This document shows, in pieces, positions 8,220 to 17,033 of a stretch of DNA of 64,000 nucleotides (positions within the stretch are counted from its first letter, which is position 1; every line of letters begins with the position of its first letter). A model generated the notes under the pieces. It searched no databases. It was given only the letters and a program-made list of their open reading frames with translations, and was not told the origin of the DNA. Source of the DNA: Streptomyces chartreusis (lineage in GTDB: Bacteria > Actinomycetota > Actinomycetes > Streptomycetales > Streptomycetaceae); assembly GCF_008704715.1 (NCBI RefSeq), contig NZ_CP023689.1, positions 2,108,001 to 2,172,000 on the forward strand, given 5' to 3'. The position numbers and the translations under genes were made by a program.

Positions 8220-9653
8220 ATGGCCCTCGTCGAGTCCCGGACGCGGACACCGCGCCGAACGCAGCGAACCCACTCCCGCCGGGCGTCCCTCGTCGTGCTC
8301 TGCGCGGGGACGCTGATGACGATCCTGGACGGCAATATCGTCACGGTCGCCATGCCGGCCATCCAGAGCGACCTCGGTTTCTCGGCGTCGGGGCTGGCCT
8401 GGGTCGTCAACGCGTATCTCATCCCTTTCGGCGGGCTGCTGTTGCTGGTGGGCCGGCTCGGCGATCTGATCGGCCGCAAGCGCATGTTCACGGCGGGCCT
8501 GGCCGTGTTCACCGCGGCATCCGTGCTGTGCGGGGTGGCGACCGGGCAGAGCGTGCTGGTCGCGGCGCGGGCGTTGCAGGGCGTGGGCGGGGCGATGACC
8601 TCGGCGGTGGTGCTCGGCATGCTGGTCGCCCTTTTCCCCGAACCGCGTGAACAGGCCCGCGCCATCGCGGTGTTCAGCGCGGTCGGCGCGGCGGGCGGGG
8701 CGCTCGGCACGTTTCTCGGCGGGGCACTGACCGAGGCCCTGAACTGGCACTGGATCTTCCTGATCAACCTGCCGATCGGCGTCGTGGCCTGGCTCGCGGC
8801 GATCCGCGTACTGGAGCCGGACCGCGGCGCCAGGCTCGGCAGGGGCGCCGACTACCCGGGCGCGGCGCTGGTCACGGGCGCGCTGATGCTCACGGTGTAC
8901 GTCATCGTCGGCGCGGGCGACCGCGGCCTCGCCCCGACCCTGCTGCTGGCCGCCCTCGCCGTGACCCTGTTCGTGGCGTTCACGCTCCGCCAGGCCCGGG
9001 CCGCGCGTCCGCTGCTGCGGCTGCGGCTGTTCGGCTCCCGGGTGCTCAGCGGCGCGAACGCCGTGCAGATCCTGATGATCGCTACGATGTACGGCTTCCA
9101 GTTCATCGGCGCGCTCTATCTCCAACGCGTCCTGGGCTACGGCGAGTTGCTCACCGGCACGGCCTTCCTGCCGGCGCCGATCGCGATCGGGGTGCTGATG
9201 CTGGGCCTGTCGGCCCGTACCGTCGGCCGGTTCGGCGCGTACCGGGTGCTGCTCGCCGGGCTGCTGCTCATCGTCGCGGGCATGGCGCTGCTGAGCCGCG
9301 CGCCGGTCGACGGCTCGTACGTCACGGACGTCCTGCCTCCCCTGCTCCTCCTCGCCACCGGCTTCGCCGCGGCGATGCCGGCACTGACCGGGCTGGCGAT
9401 GTCGGGGGCCCGGGAGGAGGACGCCGGGCTGGCGTCCGGCCTCTTCAACACCACGCAGGTGGTGGGCGGTTCACTGGGCCTGGCGGTGCTGTCGGTACTG
9501 GCGGCGAGCCGGACGGAGGGGCTGCTGGCCGACGGTGCGGGCTCGGTGGCCGCCACGGCCGAGGGGTACCAGCTGGCGTTCCGGGTGGCGACGGGGATCG
9601 CGCTGGCGGCACTGGCGGTGGCGGCGGTTGTGCTGCGGGGGCGGAAGGACTGA
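8220..9653 (+). CDS. MFS drug/proton antiporter, DHA2 (EmrB/QacA) type
   Basis: A 477-aa 14-helix major facilitator transporter of the DHA2 group, probably exporting drugs or antibiotics in exchange for protons. TM1 carries LMTILDGNIVTVAMPAI with the DHA2 aspartate, followed by motif A (GRLGDLIGRKRMF) between TM2 and TM3 and the antiporter motif C (AVGAAGGALGTFLGG) in TM5. The ATG at 8220 was chosen because GGAGG lies 10 bases upstream; a longer frame from 8154 has no such site. A 27-bp tandem repeat begins at the stop codon. It is divergent from an HxlR regulator, its likely controller. Confidence 0.88.
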   Translation: MALVESRTRTPRRTQRTHSRRASLVVLCAGTLMTILDGNIVTVAMPAIQSDLGFSASGLAWVVNAYLIPFGGLLLLVGRLGDLIGRKRMFTAGLAVFTAASVLCGVATGQSVLVAARALQGVGGAMTSAVVLGMLVALFPEPREQARAIAVFSAVGAAGGALGTFLGGALTEALNWHWIFLINLPIGVVAWLAAIRVLEPDRGARLGRGADYPGAALVTGALMLTVYVIVGAGDRGLAPTLLLAALAVTLFVAFTLRQARAARPLLRLRLFGSRVLSGANAVQILMIATMYGFQFIGALYLQRVLGYGELLTGTAFLPAPIAIGVLMLGLSARTVGRFGAYRVLLAGLLLIVAGMALLSRAPVDGSYVTDVLPPLLLLATGFAAAMPALTGLAMSGAREEDAGLASGLFNTTQVVGGSLGLAVLSVLAASRTEGLLADGAGSVAATAEGYQLAFRVATGIALAALAVAAVVLRGRKD

Positions 9654-9757
9654 GGGCGTTCGGGGAGGGGCTGATGCTGAGGGCGTTCGGGCAAGGGCTG
9701 GTGCTGAGGGCGTTCGGGCGGGGGCCGACACTCAGGGCGCTCGGGCAGGGCTTGCCC
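9650..9757. repeat. Four imperfect 27-bp tandem repeats
   Basis: CTGAGGGCGTTCGG recurs at 9650, 9677 and 9704 and, with two changes, at 9731, so the period is exactly 27 bp over four units. The first unit contains the stop codon of the MFS gene, and the rest fills the gap before the convergent oxidoreductase. The 27-bp unit preserves the reading frame, as in a variable-number repeat. Confidence 0.8.
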
Positions 9758-9808
9758 GACCTGGCGGGGGGCGTCGAACCCAAGTGGTCCGGCGCCCCCG
9801 CGCCGTGC

Positions 9809-10663
9809 TCACTCCGCCCCGAAGGCCGTCCGGTGGTCCTCGGCCCACTCCCGGTAGCTCCGAGCCGGCCGCCCCAGGACCTCCGGTACGTCGTCGGTGA
9901 CGACGGCGTTGCCGCCTTCCTCGATGAAGCGGGCGCCCGCCATGAGGCTGTCCGCGTAGTCGGCGCCCAGGCCCGCCCCGAGCAACTGCTCTCGGCGCTG
10001 GTCGGCGGTCGGCGAGAGGAGTGTCACCGGGCGGCCCAGGATCTCGCCGAGGACAGCGGCCTGGCCGCTCGCGCTGATGGTCCCGGGGCCGGTCAGGGTG
10101 TAGGTGCGCCCGGTGTGGCCGGGTTCGAGCAGCGTGCGCACGGCGACCTCGGCCACGTCCCGGGGGTCGACCACCCCCTGTTTTCCCTCTCCCATCGGAT
10201 TGGGCGCCGGGGTGCCCTCGCGGACGGCGTCCGCCCAAGCCAGCGTGTTGGAGGCGAAGGAGGAGGGGCGCAGCACGGTCCATTCGAGGCCGCTCCCCCG
10301 CACCGCCTCCTCGCCGGGCAGGTGCCAGCGGCCGAACCCGGCCAGCCGCGGATCCCCGGTCCCGATCGAGGAGAGCTTCACGATGCGCCGCACCCCGGCC
10401 GCCCGCGCCGCCTCGACCAGGCCCCGGTCCTGCTCGGCGTCGTCCGGGCCGAACACGCCGACCAGGAAGGCCGCTGTCACGCCCGCCATCGCGCCCTCGA
10501 CCGAGGCCCGGTCCCCGGGATGCCCGGGCACGGCTTCGACGCCCGTGGGCACCCGGGCCGCCGCCGGGTCCCGGGTCAGGGCGCGCACCTTCTCCCCACG
10601 CGCCGCGAGCTGCCGTACGACTTCACTGCCGATGGTGCCGGTGGCACCCGTAACAAGGATCAT
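9809..10663 (-). CDS. NmrA/SDR-type NAD(P)-binding oxidoreductase
   Basis: A 284-aa atypical short-chain dehydrogenase. The N-terminal Rossmann motif is MILVTGATGTIGSEVVRQL (the TGxxGxxG pattern) at residues 1-19, with an Arg (RALTRDP) that suggests NADP(H). RIVKLSSIG and LEWTVLRPSSFASN are typical of NmrA-like and YtfG (QorB) quinone oxidoreductases or azoreductase relatives. There is no classic YxxxK dyad, so it could be a redox-sensing or quinone-reducing protein. It is divergent from the AraC gene at 10760, a common arrangement in Streptomyces. Confidence 0.8.
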   Translation of the reverse strand: MILVTGATGTIGSEVVRQLAARGEKVRALTRDPAAARVPTGVEAVPGHPGDRASVEGAMAGVTAAFLVGVFGPDDAEQDRGLVEAARAAGVRRIVKLSSIGTGDPRLAGFGRWHLPGEEAVRGSGLEWTVLRPSSFASNTLAWADAVREGTPAPNPMGEGKQGVVDPRDVAEVAVRTLLEPGHTGRTYTLTGPGTISASGQAAVLGEILGRPVTLLSPTADQRREQLLGAGLGADYADSLMAGARFIEEGGNAVVTDDVPEVLGRPARSYREWAEDHRTAFGAE

Positions 10664-10759
10664 GTCCACCACGGTGGGCCCCGGGCGGCGCCGGACTCTT
10701 GGAAATTCCGGCACGGTTCGCCGGCCCGGACTGCCGGGTGCCGGGCATACGGTGGAGGG

Positions 10760-11557
10760 GTGACGAACACCTTCTCCCGACAGGTCCTGCCCACGCCGGA
10801 GGCGCTGCGCCCCTGGGTCACGGGCATCGGTTCCGTGTCGGTGGGGACCGGGTCGGCGGAGCCGTACGTCCAGCTCCCGGACACCGCGACGACTGTGGTG
10901 TTCCGGGTCGGTGAGAACGGCCACCGCAGCACCCTGGTCGTCGGCCCGCGCACCCGCGCCTCGTACCACCACGGCAAACGGTTCGCCTCCTGCCTGGAGA
11001 TGCGGCTCGCACCCGGCACCACCCGCCCCCTGCTCGGCGTCCCGGCGGTCGATCTCGTGGGCCGGATGGTGCCCCTCGACGAGCTGGCCGCCGCTCCCGC
11101 CCGCCGCCTGGCCCGTGAACTGCGGGACCTGGAGCCCGAGGAGGTCGTGCCGCACCTGGCCCGGTCGTTCCCCGATCTGTCCGGCGCCGCGGACCGCTCC
11201 CGCACCGCGCTGGTGACGGCCGGTGCGGACGCCCTGTCGATGCGGACCGGCCGTGTACCCGGGCCGGTGCGGGACGTGGCGCGCGAACTCGCCGTCAGCG
11301 AGCGCCAGTTGCGCAATCTCTTCGCCGAGGGCGTCGGCCTCTCCCCCAAGCACTACGCCCGCATCAACCGCGTACGCGCGGTGCTGGCCCAGGCCGACGA
11401 CGTGCCCTGGGCCCAACTCGCCGCGACGACCGGCTACTACGACCAGTCCCACATGACGACCGACTTCCGCACCCTGATGGGAGTGCCACCCCGCTCCTTC
11501 TTCACCGGCCGCCTCCCCGCCGCCCGGCCCTGCCGAGCAGCACTCGCCGGGCGCTGA
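10760..11557 (+). CDS. AraC-family transcriptional regulator
   Basis: A 265-aa regulator. The C-terminal ~100 residues are an AraC/XylS double helix-turn-helix (VRDVARELAVSERQLRNLFAEGVGLSPKHYARINRVRAVL, then ATTGYYDQSHMTTDFRTLMGVPPRSFF). The N-terminal ~150 residues (PWVTGIGSVSVGTG, VLRVGENG-like strands) match the DUF6597-type sensing domain of actinobacterial AraC proteins. The start is a GTG abutting GGTGGAGGG. It is divergent from the NmrA-like oxidoreductase and probably controls it. Ligand unknown. Confidence 0.83.
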   Translation: MTNTFSRQVLPTPEALRPWVTGIGSVSVGTGSAEPYVQLPDTATTVVFRVGENGHRSTLVVGPRTRASYHHGKRFASCLEMRLAPGTTRPLLGVPAVDLVGRMVPLDELAAAPARRLARELRDLEPEEVVPHLARSFPDLSGAADRSRTALVTAGADALSMRTGRVPGPVRDVARELAVSERQLRNLFAEGVGLSPKHYARINRVRAVLAQADDVPWAQLAATTGYYDQSHMTTDFRTLMGVPPRSFFTGRLPAARPCRAALAGR

Positions 11558-11570
11558 GACGCGACGGGCC

Positions 11571-13235
11571 CTAGGCCGCCTTCCGCCAGATAGTCATGTC
11601 CAGCTGGAGGAAGGCCAGGTCCTGCAGCGCGGTCGCCTTCTGCTGGAGCACGAGCAGCGCGATGTCACCGGAGGAGTGCTTGACGCAGATCTGGCTGCCG
11701 TTCGCCGCCGCGGCGAGCGGCCAGCGGTGTCTGTCGGCACTGGCGAGGAGCAGCCGGCACTCGTCGAGAGAGACCTTGGCCCCGGTGTCGTCGAAGATCT
11801 GGACGAAGACGCTGGTGTCGCTGTCCAGCGAACACCCGGCGTCCTTGCAGTCGAAGCGGATGTCTCCCTTGCGGTCCCGGCGCTGGAACGGCTTCGTGAA
11901 GCTCAGGGAAGTCTTCGCGTCCAGCCACAGAGGGCTGTTCGCGATGGGTCCGGGCGAGGCGGGCGCCGTCGGGGAAGGCGAGGGCTTCGCGTCCTTCGGT
12001 GTCCCGGCGTCGGTGTCCTTGTCCGAGGCCCGCCCGGACGCCTCGGAGGACTCCGACGACCGGGTGGACCCGTTCGGGCCGGGTGTGGCCGACCCGCCGG
12101 ACACCCAGTCGCGGAACCGGTCCCGCGCGTCCGGGAGCGTCCACACCAGGCCGGTCAGCAACGCCACCACCGTCACCGCCGACGCCGTGATCAGCGCCGT
12201 ACGCCGTCTGCGGGCCCGCCGCTCCTCCGGCCCCGCGGGCTGCGGCTGCGGTCGCGTGACCACCAGCGGCGCCTGGTGCAGCACCCGGGTCGGGTCGGGC
12301 ACCGGGGACGGACCCACCCGGGCGAGGTCGGGCACCGGCGACGGAACGCTCACCTCCGGTCCTGTCACCTCCCGCCACACGGCCGGTCCCGCGCCCGCGT
12401 CGGCGTCGCTCCCCAGCCGGCCCCGGCACCATTCGACGACCTCCGCGAGGGTGGCCCGCTCCGCCGCGTCGGCGGCCAGGCAGCGCGCGATCAGCGGGCG
12501 CAACTGCTCGGGCAGCGCGGACAGGTCGGGCCGCTCGTGGACGATGCGGTAGAGGACGGTGGCCGCGGGGCCCTCCCCGTACAGCGCCCGGCCCAGGGCC
12601 GCGAAGGCCGCCGTCTGGCCGAGTGCGAAGACGTCGGTCGCCTCGGTGACGTCACCCGCGAGCGCCTGCTCGGGAGCCATGAACTGGGGTGTGCCGACGG
12701 CCGAGCCCGTGGCCGTGCGGAAGGTGGCGTCCGCCGCCAGCGAGATGCCGAAGTCGATGACCCGTGGCCCGTCGGCGGCCAGCAGCACGTTCGACGGCTT
12801 CAGGTCCCGGTGCACGATGCCCGCGCCGTGAATGGCCTGGAGCGCCTCGGCGACCCCCGCCATCAGCCACAGCACCGCCGGCACCGGCAGCGGTCCGCGC
12901 CAGGAGACCGCTTGCGCCAAGGAGGGACCCGGCACGTACAGCGTGGCCAGCCAGGGCGGAGTGCCCTCCGCGTCGGCGTCGATCAGTTCGGCGGTGTACG
13001 CGCCCCGCACCCGGCGGGCCGCCTCCACCTCCCGGCGGAAACGCCGCCGGAAGTCATGGTCGTCGGCCAGTTCCGGCCGGACCACCTTGATCGCCACCGG
13101 TCTGCCGCCCTGCGTGTGCGACAGATAGACCCGGCCCATGCCGCCCGCGCCGAGCCGGGCGGCGAGCCTGTAGCCCGCCACCACGGGCGGATCGTCGCCC
13201 CGAAGCGGCTCGAACACCTCGGTCGCACTGCTCAT
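11571..13235 (-). CDS. Membrane-anchored Hanks-type Ser/Thr protein kinase
   Basis: A 554-aa eukaryote-like kinase. The kinase domain (about 25-290) is complete: glycine loop LGAGGMGRVY, VAIKVV lysine, catalytic loop HRDLKPSNVLL, DFGIS for the metal Asp, and GTPQFMAPEQA. A Pro/Arg-rich juxtamembrane linker leads to one helix (ALITASAVTVVALLTGLVW, about 350-370). A Ser/Thr-rich outside stretch and a ~130-residue C-terminal domain follow, holding four cysteines (including FDCKDAGCSL), likely the sensor. There are no PASTA repeats, so the signal is probably not muropeptides. The ATG was chosen because the frame upstream is low-complexity Gly/Ser and GGGGG lies before it. Confidence 0.87.
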   Translation of the reverse strand: MSSATEVFEPLRGDDPPVVAGYRLAARLGAGGMGRVYLSHTQGGRPVAIKVVRPELADDHDFRRRFRREVEAARRVRGAYTAELIDADAEGTPPWLATLYVPGPSLAQAVSWRGPLPVPAVLWLMAGVAEALQAIHGAGIVHRDLKPSNVLLAADGPRVIDFGISLAADATFRTATGSAVGTPQFMAPEQALAGDVTEATDVFALGQTAAFAALGRALYGEGPAATVLYRIVHERPDLSALPEQLRPLIARCLAADAAERATLAEVVEWCRGRLGSDADAGAGPAVWREVTGPEVSVPSPVPDLARVGPSPVPDPTRVLHQAPLVVTRPQPQPAGPEERRARRRRTALITASAVTVVALLTGLVWTLPDARDRFRDWVSGGSATPGPNGSTRSSESSEASGRASDKDTDAGTPKDAKPSPSPTAPASPGPIANSPLWLDAKTSLSFTKPFQRRDRKGDIRFDCKDAGCSLDSDTSVFVQIFDDTGAKVSLDECRLLLASADRHRWPLAAAANGSQICVKHSSGDIALLVLQQKATALQDLAFLQLDMTIWRKAA

Positions 13236-13366
13236 CGGCCCGCTGCCCCCATCCCCTTGAGCCCCCGGAGTCCCCTGACTCCCGGTCAACCGTGAGTTGA
13301 CCAAGGCAGCAGCCTAGGCGGAATTCGGATGCGGGAAGCCCCGGTCACCTGGGAAGCTTCCTCTCC

Positions 13367-13969
13367 ATGGCCGCACGACGTATCAAACCGAGCCGTTACA
13401 TCTCCGTCGACATCGAGGCGGACGGCCCCATCCCGGGGCCCTACTCCATGCTGAGCATCGGCGCGGCGGTCGCCGGGGTGCAGGACGGCGACGGGTTCAC
13501 GGCGGCCGACCCGCAGGAGCACACCTTCTACCGTGAACTGCGGCCGATCGGCGAGGAGTTCGTGCCGGAGGCGCTGGCCGTGAGCGGGCTGGACCGGGAG
13601 CGGCTCAAGGCCGAGGGCAGTGAACCGGCTCTCGCGCTCACGGAGTTCGGCGACTGGGTGCGCGAGGTGAGCGCCGGGGCGCAGCCGGTGATGTGCGGCT
13701 ATCCGGCCTCGTACGACTGGACGTTCCTGTACTGGTACCTGATCCGGTTCACCGGAGCGAGCCCGTTCGGCCACTCCGGCTGCCTGGACATGAAGACCCT
13801 GTACGCCACGAAGGCGGGCCTGCCCCTGCGGGCGGTGGCGAAGGGCACGATGCCGCGTGAACTGCTGTCGCGGCGCCGTCACACGCACCATGCGCTGGAC
13901 GACGCCGTCGAGCAGGCCGAACTGTTCGCCAACCTCATGGAGTGGCAGGGGCCCGGGTCGCCCCGGTGA
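13367..13969 (+). CDS. DEDD-superfamily 3'-5' exonuclease
   Basis: A 200-aa exonuclease-like protein. Exo I is SVDIEADGP with the two metal-binding acids (about 16-18). Exo II is in SYDWTFLYWYL (Asp near 122). Exo III is THHALDDAVEQAELF (His and Asp near 177-182), giving a DEDDh set. It resembles the small stand-alone exonucleases annotated near RNase T and DnaQ in actinobacteria. It would remove 3' nucleotides from DNA or RNA. Its 3' end overlaps the convergent permease gene by 35 bp, so the two transcripts are antisense at their ends. Confidence 0.8.
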   Translation: MAARRIKPSRYISVDIEADGPIPGPYSMLSIGAAVAGVQDGDGFTAADPQEHTFYRELRPIGEEFVPEALAVSGLDRERLKAEGSEPALALTEFGDWVREVSAGAQPVMCGYPASYDWTFLYWYLIRFTGASPFGHSGCLDMKTLYATKAGLPLRAVAKGTMPRELLSRRRHTHHALDDAVEQAELFANLMEWQGPGSPR

Positions 13970-15320
13970 TCTCCTCTCCCGCCTCCATGGGGTGGGTGAC
14001 GTCCTGGGCGTCACGGCTCCCGCCCAGGTGGTTGAAGACCAGGTTCAGGGCGACCGCCGCCACACAGCCCGTCGAGATGCCGGAGTCCAGGACGATCCTG
14101 ACCGTCTCCGGGAAGGCGTGGTAGAACTCCGGCGCGGTGATCGGGATGATGCCGACGGCCAGCGAGACGGCGACGATCAGGATGTTGTTGTCCTTGTCCA
14201 GGCCGGCCCGCACCAGGGTCTGGATGCCGCTCGCGGCGACCGACCCGAAGAGGACCACGCCCGCGCCGCCCAGCACCGGGCGGGGTACGACGGCGATGAG
14301 CGAGGCGGCCATCGGGCACAGGCCCATCAGCACCAGGAACCCGCCGCCCACGGCGACGACGTACCGGCTGCGGATCTTCGTCATCGCGACCAGGCCGATG
14401 TTCTGCGCGAAGGCGCTGCACATGAAGCCGTTGAACAGCGGGCTGACCGCGGAGCCGAGGGTGTCGGCGCGCAGGCCCGCCGCGATGGTCTTCTCGTCGG
14501 CCGGGCGGTCGACGATCTCACCGAGCGCGAGCATGTCGGCGGTCGATTCGGTCATCGACACCACCATCACCACGCACATCGAGATGATCGCGGCGAGCTG
14601 GAACTGCGGGGCGCCGAAGTGGAACGGGGTCGGGAAGCCGACGACGTCCGCGTCCGCCACCGGCCCGAAGTCCGTGACGCCGAACGGGATCGCGATCAGG
14701 GTGCCGGCGACCAGGCCGAGGAGTACGGCGATCTGCTTGACGAAGCCGCGGGTGAAGCGGCGCAGGAGCAGCACGATGAGCAGCGTTCCGGCCGCCAGTC
14801 CCAGGTTCGTCGCCGAACCGTAGTCGTGGGCCGCCGGGTTGGGGCCCTGGGCCCAGCCGAAGGCGACCGGCAGCAGCGAGATGCCGATCAGGGTGATGAC
14901 GGTGCCGGTCACCACCGGCGGGAAGAAGCGCACCGCCTTGCTGAAGAAGGGGGCGGCGACGAACCCCAGGAGGCCGGCGACGATGACCGCGCCGAAGATG
15001 ACCGGCAGGGCGTCGGACTTGTCGTCGGTGGAGGCGACGATCGCCGTCATGGGGGCGACGCCCGCGAAGGTGACGCCGTTGACGAAGGGCAGCCGGGCGC
15101 CGATCTTCCAGATGCCGAGCGTCTGGAGGAAGGTCGCGATGCCCGCGGTGAACAGGCAGGCGCCGGTGAGGAAGGTGAGTTCGGCTGCGGTCAGGCCTAT
15201 GGCCGCGCCGACTATCAGGGGTGGGGCGACGACTCCCGCGTACATGGCGGCCACGTGCTGAAGGCCGGTCGTCGCCATTTTCAGCGCCGGGAGTTTCTCA
15301 TCGACAGGGTGGGCGGACAT
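13935..15320 (-). CDS. Nucleobase:cation symporter-2 (xanthine/uric acid/uracil permease)
   Basis: A 461-aa permease with about 14 membrane segments, of the NCS2/NAT family that imports xanthine, urate or uracil with protons or sodium. Family signs are GLQHVAAMYAGVVAPPLIVG (TM1), ISLLPVAFGWAQG in TM6, the substrate segment MTESTADMLALGEI (TM8 region) and the NAT-like FAQNIGLVAMTKIRSR (TM10). The ATG has GGAGGAG 9 bases upstream. It lies 220 bp from the 8-oxoguanine deaminase and near the urate genes, so a purine such as xanthine or urate is the likely cargo. The 3' end overlaps the exonuclease gene. Confidence 0.86.
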   Translation of the reverse strand: MSAHPVDEKLPALKMATTGLQHVAAMYAGVVAPPLIVGAAIGLTAAELTFLTGACLFTAGIATFLQTLGIWKIGARLPFVNGVTFAGVAPMTAIVASTDDKSDALPVIFGAVIVAGLLGFVAAPFFSKAVRFFPPVVTGTVITLIGISLLPVAFGWAQGPNPAAHDYGSATNLGLAAGTLLIVLLLRRFTRGFVKQIAVLLGLVAGTLIAIPFGVTDFGPVADADVVGFPTPFHFGAPQFQLAAIISMCVVMVVSMTESTADMLALGEIVDRPADEKTIAAGLRADTLGSAVSPLFNGFMCSAFAQNIGLVAMTKIRSRYVVAVGGGFLVLMGLCPMAASLIAVVPRPVLGGAGVVLFGSVAASGIQTLVRAGLDKDNNILIVAVSLAVGIIPITAPEFYHAFPETVRIVLDSGISTGCVAAVALNLVFNHLGGSRDAQDVTHPMEAGEEITGATRAPATP

Positions 15321-15428
15321 TGCGGCTCTCCTCCGGTCGGTTAAACGCGTCGACTCTGACGCGGGTTCAAGGAGGTGGTGCGCGGTCGTGCGGGACCGGG
15401 GACGGGCCGTTCCGGGGGAAACGGAGAC

Positions 15429-15526
15429 CGTTCCGGGGCGCACGCGCCGCGCGCGCCCCGGAGACGGTCGCCGTGGACCCCGCTCGGGTCCACGGCCACC
15501 GGTCGGGAGCCGTCCCTCCCGACCGG
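15429..15526. terminator. Cluster of stem-loops after the 8-oxoguanine deaminase gene
   Basis: In the 220-bp gap between two minus-strand genes, an 11-bp stem (15499-15509 with 15516-15526, loop CCGTCC) and an 8-bp stem (15473-15480 with 15486-15493) lie just past the deaminase stop. A GC-rich inverted repeat follows around 15429-15465. They probably stop deaminase transcripts before the permease. The rest of the gap holds the permease ribosome site and nothing else I recognise. Confidence 0.65.
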
Positions 15527-15540
15527 AGATCTTCAGCCGC

Positions 15541-16920
15541 TCAGGCCTGACCGGCGATACCCGCCAGCCGCTGCGCCTGCTCGCGCGTCGAGCGGGCGAT
15601 CGCGTCCTCGTCGGCGGTGAGCAGCCGGCCGTGCTCCACGATCTGCCGGCCGTTCACGAACGACGCGGTGACCGGGGCCGCCGCGCCGAAGACCAGCGCG
15701 GTCACCGGGTCGGCGATGGAGGCGTGGGCGAGCGTGTCCAGCTTCCACAGCACCAGGTCGGCGAGCTTGCCGGGCTCCAGGGAGCCGATCTCGGCGGCCC
15801 GGCCGAGCACCTGGGCGCCGCCGAAGGTGCCGAGGCGCAGCGCCTGCCGGGCGTTCAGCGCCGCTTCCCGGTGTGCGCCGAGACGGTTGATGAGCAGGGC
15901 GTTGCGCAGCTCGGTGTGGAGTTCGCCGGACTCGTTGGAGGCGGTGCCGTCGACGCCGAGGCCGACCGGGACGCCGGCCGCGAGCATGTCGGGGACTCGG
16001 GCGATGCCGGCGGCGAGGCGGGCGTTGGAGGACGGGCAGTGGGCGACGCCGGTCTTCGTGCGGGCGAAGGCGGCGATGTCGGAGTCGTTCATGTGGACGC
16101 AGTGCGCCATCCACACGTCCTCGCCGAGCCAGCCGGTGGACTCGAAGTAGTCGGTCGGGCCCATGCCGAACAGCTCGTGGCAGAACTTCTCCTCCTCCAC
16201 GGTCTCCGAGCCGTGGGTGTGCATGCGCACACCGAGGCGGCGGGCCAGCTCGGCGCCCTGCCTGAGGAGTTCGGTGGAGATGGAGAACGGCGAGCAGGGG
16301 GCGACGGCGACCTGGGTCATCGCGTCGAAGGAGGCGTCGTGGTGCTTCGTGACGGTCTCCTCGGTCGCGGCCAGCGCGCCTTCGAGGGTCTCGACGGCGA
16401 AGTCCGGCGGCAGCCCGCCGTCCTTCTCGCTGCGGTCCATGGAGCCGCGGGCGAGGGTGAAGCGGACGCCCATGTCGCGGGCGGCGCCGATGATGGCGCC
16501 TGACAGGTCGCCGGAGCCCTGTGGGTGGACGTAGTGGTGGTCCATGGCGGTGGTGACACCGCCGCGGGCCATCATGGCCAGGGAGCCCTGCGCGGCCGAG
16601 CGGACCATCGGCTCGTCGATGCGCGCCCAGGTCGGGTAGAGGGCGACGAGCCAGTCGAAGAGGTTGTGGTCGGTGGCCAGGCCCCGGGTGATCCACTGGT
16701 AGAAGTGGTGGTGGGTGTTGATCAGGCCGGGGGTCACGAGATGGCCGGTGGCGTCGATGCGGCGTACGACGTTCTCCAGGCCCTCGGGGGCCCTGCCCGC
16801 GCCGAGCGACTCGATGCGGTTGTCCGCGACGACGATGTGGCCGGTGGCGTACTCGGTGTCGTTCGCGTCCACCGTCGCGATCGAACAGTTCTCGATGACG
16901 ATGCGCTGGGCTGCTGCCAT
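15541..16920 (-). CDS. 8-oxoguanine deaminase (amidohydrolase family)
   Basis: A 459-aa amidohydrolase of the ATZ/TRZ type, best matched to 8-oxoguanine deaminase, which turns 8-oxoguanine into urate plus ammonia. The metal site is complete: TPGLINTHHHFYQW (HxH, about 66-70), HTHGSETVEEEKF (about 227), the WMAHCVHMND histidine (about 263) and GLGVDGTASNE (Asp near 315). The product, urate, is the substrate of the adjacent uricase, which supports the specific call over other guanine or cytosine deaminases. AAAGGA sits before the ATG. It is separated from the uricase operon by a strong stem-loop at 16979. Confidence 0.88.
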   Translation of the reverse strand: MAAAQRIVIENCSIATVDANDTEYATGHIVVADNRIESLGAGRAPEGLENVVRRIDATGHLVTPGLINTHHHFYQWITRGLATDHNLFDWLVALYPTWARIDEPMVRSAAQGSLAMMARGGVTTAMDHHYVHPQGSGDLSGAIIGAARDMGVRFTLARGSMDRSEKDGGLPPDFAVETLEGALAATEETVTKHHDASFDAMTQVAVAPCSPFSISTELLRQGAELARRLGVRMHTHGSETVEEEKFCHELFGMGPTDYFESTGWLGEDVWMAHCVHMNDSDIAAFARTKTGVAHCPSSNARLAAGIARVPDMLAAGVPVGLGVDGTASNESGELHTELRNALLINRLGAHREAALNARQALRLGTFGGAQVLGRAAEIGSLEPGKLADLVLWKLDTLAHASIADPVTALVFGAAAPVTASFVNGRQIVEHGRLLTADEDAIARSTREQAQRLAGIAGQA

Positions 16921-16978
16921 GATTCGTCCTTTGCGCTGTTGTGGAGGGGGCACGGCAGGACCCTGGGGGATTTGAGTG

Positions 16979-17014
16979 CCGCGGCCGGATCGGGGAGGAC
17001 CTCACCGGCCGCGG
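16979..17014 (-). terminator. Stem-loop after uricase gene
   Basis: A perfect 10-bp GC stem, CCGCGGCCGG with CCGGCCGCGG, spans 16979-16988 and 17005-17014 with a 16-base loop. It lies 20 bp past the uricase stop on the minus strand. There is no T run, as is common in Streptomyces. It marks the end of the uraD-uraH-uricase transcript. Confidence 0.65.
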
Positions 17015-17033
17015 GTGCCGATATGTGGAGTTA

